Of a stretch of 64,000 nucleotides of DNA, positions 54,108 through 60,878 are shown one piece after another (the stretch's first letter is position 1; every line of letters begins with the position of its first letter). The DNA is from Caldifarciminota bacterium (GTDB lineage Bacteria > Hydrothermota > Tepidihabitantia > Tepidihabitantales > CAIPLT01). The position numbers and the translations under genes are program-made. The notes below the pieces were generated by a model, which saw only the letters and a list, made by a program, of their open reading frames with translations, was not told where the DNA came from and searched no databases. The stretch is from contig CAIPLT010000009.1 of NCBI GenBank assembly GCA_903865935.1, positions 1-64,000 on the forward strand. The letters are read 5' to 3'.

Positions 54108-54155
54108 ATTGAACTTTATGATAAAACTAGTATATTTATCTTGGAACCGCAGTAA
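54108..54155 (+). pseudogene. Relic of a WG-repeat gene 3' end
   Basis: The spacer after the second WG gene translates as IELYDKTSIFILEPQ-stop, matching the terminus YIDKTGKFIWEPTQ-stop of the first WG gene with a few changes. There is no start codon or Shine-Dalgarno site. It is best explained as the remnant of a lost or recombined fourth paralogue, or as the ancestral end of the second gene. Confidence 0.6.
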
Positions 54156-54171
54156 ATGAAAAGGAGAAAAT

Positions 54172-55149
54172 ATGCAAAGTAAAATCACCGTTATTTTTTG
54201 TCACATATTTTTTATCACAGGACTGTTTGCTTCCACCAATTTATTTCAAGCCAAACAAGATGGCAAATTGTGCTATATTAATAATAAAGGCAAAATTGTA
54301 ATCAAAACACAATACAGTGACGGCAGTGATTTCTCGGAAGGACTAGCAAAAGTTGTGATTGGCTGGGGAACTGGTTATATTGATACATCAGGGAAATTGG
54401 TAATCGAGCCGCAAACCGACATGTTTACCGGTTGGAACGGAAGCGATTTTAAAGAAGGATTAGCACTAATATACACACGACAGAACTTACATGGTTTTAT
54501 TGATAAAACCGGTAAAATAGTAATTCATCCGGAATACGGATCCGCGGCGGATTTTTCGGAGGGCTTGGCTCAAGTGACATCTAATGGTAAAAAAGGTTTT
54601 ATCAATGCAACTGGGAATATTGTAATTTTACCACGGTTTGATGATGCAGGACATTTTTCTGAAGGACTAGCTAAAGCAGATACAGACGACAGGTCTGGTT
54701 TTATTGATGCATCCGGTAAATGGGTAATTGAACCGTCGTTTGATGATGCCCGGGATTTTTCAGAAAGTTTAGCCGCAGTTAAAACCGACCTCGGTTGGGG
54801 TTATATTAATCATAAAGGAGAGTTTACTATTGACCCGCAATTTTTATCGGCATACGAGTTTCACGAAGGGAAAGCATTAATAGCGGTTGACAGTAAATTT
54901 GGTTACATTGACCGGTCTGGCAGGATTATCATTGAACAACAATTTGACCTTGCCCGCGATTTCTCAGAAGGATTGGCAGCGGTTAAGATTAACGATAAAT
55001 ACGGTTATATTGATGCCACGGGGAAAATTGTGATTTCTCTTAAGTTTGATTTTACCATACAATATGATAATGGATTAGCGCGGGTTGATTTAAATGGTAA
55101 ATACGGATATATTGATAAGACTGGTAAATTTATCTGGGGACCGAAATAA
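54172..55149 (+). CDS. WG-repeat protein (third of three)
   Basis: The 325-residue protein has a signal peptide (VIFCHIFFITGLFAST) and nine WG repeats (GYIDTSGKLVIEP, HGFIDKTGKIVI, GFIDASGKWVIEPSF and so on), ending YGYIDKTGKFIWGPK like the first paralogue. It has a strong AAGGAG site. The three genes are consecutive tandem duplicates with the same domain plan, presumably exported to the periplasm or outer membrane; ligand and role are unknown. Confidence 0.9.
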   Translation: MQSKITVIFCHIFFITGLFASTNLFQAKQDGKLCYINNKGKIVIKTQYSDGSDFSEGLAKVVIGWGTGYIDTSGKLVIEPQTDMFTGWNGSDFKEGLALIYTRQNLHGFIDKTGKIVIHPEYGSAADFSEGLAQVTSNGKKGFINATGNIVILPRFDDAGHFSEGLAKADTDDRSGFIDASGKWVIEPSFDDARDFSESLAAVKTDLGWGYINHKGEFTIDPQFLSAYEFHEGKALIAVDSKFGYIDRSGRIIIEQQFDLARDFSEGLAAVKINDKYGYIDATGKIVISLKFDFTIQYDNGLARVDLNGKYGYIDKTGKFIWGPK

Positions 55150-55195
55150 GAATTATTCAATTAAGTAACACTATTCTTTCAAAAACTTTTGACTC

Positions 55196-55223
55196 TTGAC
55201 AAGAAAAATGTAAAGTCTATAAT
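55196..55223 (+). promoter_or_regulatory. Consensus promoter of T9SS cargo gene 55320
   Basis: TTGACA (55196-55201), 16-nt spacer, TATAAT (55218-55223), both perfect. The leader is about 90 nt and ends with GGAGG. Confidence 0.8.
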
Positions 55224-55319
55224 TGGTTGTTCAGAAATCAAATCTGGATAGAAAGGATACGGGTAATAGTAATTAATTAGTAATCAGCAAAAAACAAAAC
55301 AAATTGGTGTGGAGGTAAA

Positions 55320-57089
55320 ATGAAATATATTATTTTGTGTTTAGTATTAATAGTATCTTGGACAATTGCAGAAAAGATTAGCGCCCCGCCGCAGGTTGTC
55401 GGCGAAAATCCATCAAACAATATATATTGCGGTGCGCAACCAACTCAGCAAATAACGACACCACAGATTGCCGAACTGCAAAAAAAGATGGACGAGGCAG
55501 TGGCAAGTGGTAATTATATTTTGGTAAGAGAATATGAACGTCAAATATCAGATTTGCGTAATCCGGTTTCGGCAGAGAATAAAACTGAATGTCCATTGGA
55601 AGTACATGCTGTAGTGTCAAACGGGAATGACCCGGCACCATTTTTTTGGGGCACTGACCGATTAGTGTATCCAGGAGTGCTGCGTTCCTTTGCCTGCGAC
55701 TATGATACTAATGGATACATTTACGTTGCAGTGTCCGCACCTGATTCACAAGTGAAAATATACCGCTCAACCGACCACGGCAATACCTGGAGTTCATTTA
55801 TTGCTTTTTTTCATGGAACAAAAGATTATTATACCAAAGTCGGACTGGTTGTAACCGAGGGCGACTCGGGTTTTGTGTATATTTTTGTGAGGCATCGCCT
55901 TAACGGTGGAGACTTGATGTATATCCGCACGAATAAAATAAATCCGTCAGTAGGTTTTATGTCAGGTAGTATTGGCAATTCAGCTGATACGATTGACGAT
56001 TTTTCTATATGCGAAGATAATTATAATCCCAATTATTGGTTATATTGTCTTTATGCCAACGAACATCGAAATGGCGCCAACAATGGGAAATTTCTCCGTT
56101 CTTTAACCTATGGTCGAACTTGGGTTGATACAACAAATTGGAATTATGGCTGGGATCCGTCGATTTCATTTGTTCACTCTGCGACTTTGCTGACAGCATC
56201 ACGACTTCCGACGGGTGTGTCAGTACCTACTGGTCAAAGGATATACTTTGAGCGAAATACATCATTTGGCAGTCCAACTTACTGGAGACCGGTGGTTGGT
56301 GTTGCGGCTGATACTTTTGCCGCCTGGGATCCTTGCGTGGCAGCATCAAATACTATACCCGATAGCTTAGCAACGGTCTGGGTATTTTTCACACATAATT
56401 ATTACAATTCAGGTGACTATGATATGGATTATGCTTATAGCACTAATGGTGGTACTACTTTTACCACTGGTCAGCATCTTGGCTTTACATCATCGCAAGA
56501 AGAATTTGCTAATATTCGTCAATACCGAATTTATCCTAACTCTTATGTTAATATTTGCTACACAAAATACACACTGTCACCATCAACATCAAATGTCTAT
56601 TGGACCTGGACTAACAATACAACACCGACCGGATGGGCAGATACAACGAGAGTAAATAATGCCGAAGCTTCAACTTCGATGGGAGGGCTTCTGGTTTACT
56701 CGCCGCATTCATCGGGTGGCGGTGGCGGAGTCGTCTATCCGCGATTTGGTCCGGATAGTCTATTTTTTGATGCGAACTGGACAGGTGTTGAAGAGACTCC
56801 ACAGGCAAACCAAACCAGAATCGGTATTGATATCGCACCCAACCCATTCACAAATCATATAATGATCGGTTATCAGGTTAACAAAGCTTCAAAGGTATCC
56901 GCAATAATTTACGATGCGTCTGGACGCGAAGTGAAATCGATTGCTAATGGCAATGCTGAGAAAGGGTATTATAAAGTTACCTGGAACGGACTCGACAATA
57001 ATAACCAAGCAGTAAATAACGGCATCTACTTTTTCCGCCTGAAGACTGATAATGAAACGGTAACCCGAAAACTGATATTTACTAAATAA
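55320..57089 (+). CDS. Exported sialidase-like propeller protein with T9SS sorting domain
   Basis: The 589-residue protein has a signal peptide (YIILCLVLIVSWTIA), a short helical region (QIAELQKKMDEAVASGNYILVREYERQ, about 48-75), a BNR/Asp-box-type propeller (about 100-480) with at least SPDHGNTWSS-like (STDHGNTWSS), TYGRTWVDT and STNGGTTFTTG Asp boxes, and a T9SS type A domain (IAPNPFTNHIMIGYQV, IYDASGREVKSI, NNGIYFFRLKTD). Asp-box folds occur in sialidases and other glycan-binding or -cleaving proteins, but I do not see the sialidase Arg triad, so enzymatic activity is not claimed. Confidence 0.87.
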   Translation: MKYIILCLVLIVSWTIAEKISAPPQVVGENPSNNIYCGAQPTQQITTPQIAELQKKMDEAVASGNYILVREYERQISDLRNPVSAENKTECPLEVHAVVSNGNDPAPFFWGTDRLVYPGVLRSFACDYDTNGYIYVAVSAPDSQVKIYRSTDHGNTWSSFIAFFHGTKDYYTKVGLVVTEGDSGFVYIFVRHRLNGGDLMYIRTNKINPSVGFMSGSIGNSADTIDDFSICEDNYNPNYWLYCLYANEHRNGANNGKFLRSLTYGRTWVDTTNWNYGWDPSISFVHSATLLTASRLPTGVSVPTGQRIYFERNTSFGSPTYWRPVVGVAADTFAAWDPCVAASNTIPDSLATVWVFFTHNYYNSGDYDMDYAYSTNGGTTFTTGQHLGFTSSQEEFANIRQYRIYPNSYVNICYTKYTLSPSTSNVYWTWTNNTTPTGWADTTRVNNAEASTSMGGLLVYSPHSSGGGGGVVYPRFGPDSLFFDANWTGVEETPQANQTRIGIDIAPNPFTNHIMIGYQVNKASKVSAIIYDASGREVKSIANGNAEKGYYKVTWNGLDNNNQAVNNGIYFFRLKTDNETVTRKLIFTK

Positions 57090-57108
57090 TATAAAATAAC
57101 AACTTACA

Positions 57109-57136
57109 GGGCTTGAGTCAATCTCAAGCCCTTTTT
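57109..57136. terminator. Intrinsic terminator of the 55320 gene
   Basis: GGGCTTGAG, loop TCAAT, CTCAAGCCC, TTTTT. Confidence 0.95.
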
Positions 57137-57201
57137 GTTTGTGAACCAAATGAATAAATTTTGATTAATATACTACTGAAATATCCAAATAATTTTTCCC
57201 A

Positions 57202-57285
57202 GTCATATTCCTATTAGGTAGAGTAATCAATATAGCTACCAATCTCATCGGTAGTATCATCAGCAATCGAATCAGCCAAAATACT
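57202..57285. repeat. Weak 12-nt periodic array, about 7 units
   Basis: Consecutive 12-mers include TTAGGTAGAGTA (57214), ATCAATATAGCT (57226), ACCAATCTCATC (57238), GGTAGTATCATC (57250) and AGCAATCGAATC (57262). The stretch CCTATTAGGTA (57210-57220) is identical to 31502-31512 in the strong array. Confidence 0.4.
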
Positions 57286-57483
57286 CCGAAAAAAGAACCG
57301 GGAAGCCCATGAAATAACGTCCTGGGACATGCTCCATGCTTACCCGAGGGTTGCCTACTCGCTTGCCAACGGGTTATTTTTGAAGATTAGCTTTTGGATT
57401 AGTGGTTGAATAAGCGATAACACCAATCAGACTTATTGTTTTCAATTTTCTTTTTCCTCGGTTTTCGCATATTGCCATTTCCA

Positions 57484-58752
57484 TTATATTTTTCCTCTTG
57501 CTCCAACCTTCTCAGCAAAAGCGTGTCCTTTTTCCCGATTGGTTAAGAAACAGCCGACTTTTTGCCTTATCCATCGCTTCTTATTTTTTAAGATCATAAT
57601 TGCCAGTTCGATGATATCATCGCCGTACTTATTTTTAACCTGTGCGATTGAGTTTAAGACCGATGCCATCTTTGGTTTATCGCAGAATAAATCCAGTTGA
57701 AACTGGTCTTGCGAAGATAAATTGCTGACACTGACACCTAATAACCGCACGTTTTTACCGACATAATTCTTGAGAAACAATTCATAAGCGACATTGGCGA
57801 TTTTCTGCGGATAATTGGTCTTATCCGTAATCGAGGTCTGAACACCAAAATCATTAAAATCAGCACTGCGCACCGATAAGCGAATGGTGCGACCGGCCAA
57901 ACCTTCTTTTTCGAGTCTTCTCGCAACCTTACTGGAAAGCCAGTAGATATACCACTTTATCAGTTCTAAATCTACTACATCTTTCGGTAAAGTATAAGAA
58001 TGACCGACTGATTTTATCTCGTCAAAACTGCCAGGGTCAACCGCTGATTCGTCAATACCCCAGGCAAACTGATGTAATATTTCACCATATTTACCAAACT
58101 TAGCCTTGAGCAGATAGGACGGATATTTTGCTAGGTCTTCGATTGTTTTAATGCCAAGATTATTGAGATGGATTTTCATTCGCGAGCCGACGCCAACCAT
58201 CTCTTCCACTGCTAATGACCAGATAACCTGGGGCACATCTTTTGCTTCAACAATTGTCAGCCCGTCGGGTTTCTGCCATTCGGCGGCCATCTTGGCAATC
58301 AGTTTATTCGGGCCAATGCCAATCGAACAGGTCAAATCCAGTTCTTCGCGTATCCTTTGTTTTATTTTCTGCCCGATTTCTTTTGGCGCGCCAAACAATT
58401 CCTGCACATTTGTAATATCCAGAAACGCTTCGTCAATCGAATACGGCTCGACCAAATCCGTGAACTCTTTATAAATATTTAAGAGCCGATAACAATAATC
58501 AATATATTTATCCGGATTACCGATAATAACCAGTGCCTGGGGACAGAGTTGTTGGGCTTGGAGTAATGACATTGCGGATTTGACGCCGAGTTTTTTTGCT
58601 TCGTAAGACGCGGTTGTCACAACCGCATGCCGTCCCGGCCCGCCGACCACAAAAATCGGTTTACCCTGTAAAGCGGGATTATGTCTTTGCTCGACCTGAG
58701 CAAAAAAGGCGTTCATGTCAATTAGCAGAATAATTCGATTTGATGATGCCAT
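57484..58752 (-). CDS. dinB: DNA polymerase IV (Y-family)
   Basis: The 422-residue translesion polymerase has the palm motif LLIDMNAFFAQVEQRH (catalytic Asp and steric-gate Phe), PYSIDEAFLDIT (catalytic Asp-Glu), thumb helix-hairpin-helix LGIKTIEDLAKYP and the little-finger domain with LLGVSVSNL. A longer frame exists back to 58896, but that extension is an out-of-frame read of the DUF6504 gene; the ATG at 58752 gives the family N-terminus. It follows DUF6504 by 7 nt in a lexA-DUF6504-dinB run, suggesting SOS control. Confidence 0.94.
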   Translation of the reverse strand: MASSNRIILLIDMNAFFAQVEQRHNPALQGKPIFVVGGPGRHAVVTTASYEAKKLGVKSAMSLLQAQQLCPQALVIIGNPDKYIDYCYRLLNIYKEFTDLVEPYSIDEAFLDITNVQELFGAPKEIGQKIKQRIREELDLTCSIGIGPNKLIAKMAAEWQKPDGLTIVEAKDVPQVIWSLAVEEMVGVGSRMKIHLNNLGIKTIEDLAKYPSYLLKAKFGKYGEILHQFAWGIDESAVDPGSFDEIKSVGHSYTLPKDVVDLELIKWYIYWLSSKVARRLEKEGLAGRTIRLSVRSADFNDFGVQTSITDKTNYPQKIANVAYELFLKNYVGKNVRLLGVSVSNLSSQDQFQLDLFCDKPKMASVLNSIAQVKNKYGDDIIELAIMILKNKKRWIRQKVGCFLTNREKGHAFAEKVGARGKI

Positions 58753-58759
58753 AGTGTTT

Positions 58760-59008
58760 TTATTCGAACTCAACTTTAAGCATTTTCCATCCCATATCTT
58801 CAGTGTGAAACTCAATTTCGTAGTTGTTACCGTTTTCATCCGAGACCGCAAAACAGTAGATTGTAAATTTCCCTTCCCTTCTCTGCCAGCGGCCATTGAT
58901 TTTGGTAATCCGCTGGATTCGCTTTCGCCAAAAAAACATCCTTGGGATTACGCCGGGATTTTTAAACACACAGTCAACCTCAATTGGCTCGTCAATTACT
59001 TCGTACAT
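58760..59008 (-). CDS. DUF6504-type small protein upstream of dinB
   Basis: The 82-residue protein is beta-rich (DEPIEVDCVFKNPGVIPRMFFWRKRIQRITKI, YEIEFHTEDMGWKMLKVEF). I recognise it as resembling DUF6504, a small family often encoded next to Y-family or ImuB-type polymerases. The reading frame is compact, with Trp and aromatic residues at conserved-looking places. It lies 67 nt after lexA and 7 nt before dinB. Function is unknown; it may modulate translesion synthesis (inference). Confidence 0.75.
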   Translation of the reverse strand: MYEVIDEPIEVDCVFKNPGVIPRMFFWRKRIQRITKINGRWQRREGKFTIYCFAVSDENGNNYEIEFHTEDMGWKMLKVEFE

Positions 59009-59023
59009 ACCAGTAACCGATTA

Positions 59024-59065
59024 ACCGCAAAAACACTAAAATAAATACTTTCGTGTTTTTGCGGT
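59024..59065. terminator. 13-bp hairpin between lexA and DUF6504
   Basis: ACCGCAAAAACAC pairs with GTGTTTTTGCGGT around a 16-nt loop. There is no good T-run on the minus strand, so it may attenuate rather than end transcription. The arms also resemble the dispersed ACC-CAAA-ACACGAAAG repeats in inverted orientation. Confidence 0.5.
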
Positions 59066-59075
59066 AATTTTTTAT

Positions 59076-59693
59076 TTAAAACTTTCGGAACAGTCCGACC
59101 GCCTTGCCCAGTATCCGCACTTCTTTCGTGCCACGCCTGATGAGAATCGGTTTGAAACGGGGATTAGCCGGCATCAGTTTTATCACATTGGCATTGGCTT
59201 GATAATACTTTAGAGTTACTTCGTCATCAATGAGCACCGCCGCGATTTCATTTTCATCAACCACTGGCTGCATATTGATTATCACCAAATCACCGTCACC
59301 AATTCCGGCTTCAATCATCGAGTCGCCTTTTACCCGCAAAGCAAACGAGTTTATATTCTTAAACATCGAACGGTCAACTTTAAGATTGCCCTCGATATTT
59401 TCGATTGCCAAGAGCGGTATGCCAGCAGCGATTTTGCCAAGAATCGGAATTGATAAATAATCCGGCTTGGCGACCGAAAACTTTTCGGTCAGTTCCAGGG
59501 TTCGGGCGCGATACGCGTGCTTTTTGAGATAACCCTTCTTTTCAATCGCATTCAGATGGTCAAACACGCTCGGCTTTTTCATCTTGAAATGCAGGGCGAT
59601 TTCGTCATACGAAGGGGGATAGGTGTTGCGCTCAATATAACTTCTTATAAAATCAATTATTTTTTGTTGTTTTTCAGTCAGTTCTTTACTCAT
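59076..59693 (-). CDS. lexA: SOS repressor LexA
   Basis: The 205-residue protein has an N-terminal winged helix (LTEKQQKIIDFIRSYIERNTYPPSYDEIALHFKM), the Ala-Gly cleavage site in LGKIAAGIPLL (about residue 85-90), the catalytic Ser in VKGDSMIEAGIGDGDLVII and the catalytic Lys in DDEVTLKYYQ. It represses DNA-damage genes and self-cleaves on RecA filaments. An AAGGAG lies 11 nt before the ATG, a somewhat long spacing. It heads the minus-strand run with DUF6504 and dinB. Confidence 0.96.
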   Translation of the reverse strand: MSKELTEKQQKIIDFIRSYIERNTYPPSYDEIALHFKMKKPSVFDHLNAIEKKGYLKKHAYRARTLELTEKFSVAKPDYLSIPILGKIAAGIPLLAIENIEGNLKVDRSMFKNINSFALRVKGDSMIEAGIGDGDLVIINMQPVVDENEIAAVLIDDEVTLKYYQANANVIKLMPANPRFKPILIRRGTKEVRILGKAVGLFRKF

Positions 59694-59812
59694 ATTACTT
59701 ATCGCTCCTTTCTATCATTCGTATATTATGCCTAACTTTAGTAAGTATATCAAGTGAAACTTTTAAATAATTATTTTGTCAGAGATAATGCGGAGGGCAG
59801 ATATTGCAGGGC

Positions 59813-59863
59813 TAAAATCCTTGAAGGGATTTTATATAAATGAAGCTCTCGGTCTTTACGAGA
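59813..59863. repeat. Two adjacent hairpins between lexA and the 59874 gene
   Basis: TAAAATCC/GGATTTTA (59813-59834), preceded by GCAGGG as in the other AGGGC-type hairpins, and TCTCG/CGAGA (59847-59863). No T-run follows. Confidence 0.5.
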
Positions 59864-59873
59864 ATAGGGGGTG

Positions 59874-60824
59874 TTATTTTAACTTATTTTTATTGGCTGT
59901 CTTGACTGCGTTGTTATGATCAATATATTTTCCTAACCGATAACCCCAATAGGTTATTTGATAGGCTATGCCAGTGCCTAATAATACTGCGGGAATACCG
60001 ACAACCTCGCCACCTTGAACTTCTGAGAACATCGCATCATTTACTTTACCAAATGCGGTAATGGCGGTTGCCAAGAATACGGATGTTCCTACCGACGCTC
60101 CAATAATTCCTGAGAAAATACCTAAACCGATTCTCCATCCTTTGCCTTCTTTGAGTTCCATCATTGTCGGAGAGTATTTATAGTCTCTTTGCTTGCCTAA
60201 TTTATAACCAATATATGTTCCACCACCAATGGCCAGTGCATTAATACAACAAAACACTGGCTGGTTTACACGATAATATGAAGTTGTTATGCAATCACTG
60301 GTGCTTGTTCCAAGATATTCGATACCGACTGAAGACCCAATAAACCCGCCGACCGCAGAACCGATTGTTATTCCGGTTGCAGTGCCTAAAACTCTTCCTT
60401 CTTTGGATTTTGCTTCAATTATCGGTTTTGTTTTATTTATCTTTTTTGATTCGATATCCTGCCAGAACCGCTCGTATGCTGCTTGAGCAGCTTGGTCTCG
60501 GTTAATCATTGTTCTGATTGAGTCAGCATTATTAATACAGTAGTTAATTCTATTGATTTCAAAGGAGGTTAATCGCAGCGAGTCAGTTTTTAGCGAGTCA
60601 TTTTGAAGATAGTTAACCTGAACTAAATAGAATGTATCGGATTTAGAAAAGACCGCCGATTCAAAATTAGTAATACCAGAAAATAAATTATATTGTGTTC
60701 GTTCCCGCCAGTCGATTGTATCACCAACTTTATCAATTATTCGAATTGGTAATAGTTCTTGAGCAAAGCAAACTAATGAAAATAATTCCAAGATTAATAA
60801 ACCTACCACCTTTATCCTATTCAT
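59874..60824 (-). CDS. Hypothetical exported or membrane protein with glycine-zipper segments
   Basis: The 316-residue protein has a signal peptide (VVGLLILELFSLVCFAQ), a ~120-residue region without recognised domain, and then several Gly-rich hydrophobic stretches (ATGITIGSAVGGFIGSSVG, AIGGGTYIGYKLGKQRDY, GIFSGIIGASVGTSVFLATAI, GIAYQITYWGYRLGKYID) of glycine-zipper type that could insert in a membrane. I start at the ATG at 60824, which has a GGGGGA site; the in-frame TTG at 60836 lies before that site. It is not recognised beyond this. Confidence 0.75.
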   Translation of the reverse strand: MNRIKVVGLLILELFSLVCFAQELLPIRIIDKVGDTIDWRERTQYNLFSGITNFESAVFSKSDTFYLVQVNYLQNDSLKTDSLRLTSFEINRINYCINNADSIRTMINRDQAAQAAYERFWQDIESKKINKTKPIIEAKSKEGRVLGTATGITIGSAVGGFIGSSVGIEYLGTSTSDCITTSYYRVNQPVFCCINALAIGGGTYIGYKLGKQRDYKYSPTMMELKEGKGWRIGLGIFSGIIGASVGTSVFLATAITAFGKVNDAMFSEVQGGEVVGIPAVLLGTGIAYQITYWGYRLGKYIDHNNAVKTANKNKLK

Positions 60825-60878
60825 AACGTCCCCCAAATAAGATTATCTATTAATACTTAAGTTTAATTTATCTGATTG

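Larger units (their letters stand above)
57090..57483. other. Spacer with terminator, weak 12-mer array and a GC-richer block
   Basis: Between converging genes. After the terminator lie a weakly periodic 12-nt stretch (57202-57285) and a GC-richer block (about 57286-57370) containing CCCG/CGGG arms (ACCCGAGGG, CCAACGGGTT). A 38-codon minus-strand frame (57330-57214) is open but has no properly spaced Shine-Dalgarno site. No known gene is seen. Confidence 0.5.

Noticed and set aside
57214-57330. 38-residue minus-strand ORF (MSQDVISW...)
   Set aside because: The only GGAG is 1 nt from the ATG and half of the frame lies in repeat DNA; kept only as part of an unexplained block.
58753-58896. 48-residue N-terminal extension of DNA polymerase IV
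   Set aside because: The extension is an out-of-frame reading of the DUF6504 gene; the family N-terminus begins at the ATG at 58752.
59694-59760. LexA operator upstream of lexA (ACTT-ACTA-AAGT, CTAA-AG-TTAG)
   Set aside because: The short palindromes are not repeated at recA or upstream of dinB and match no known LexA box.
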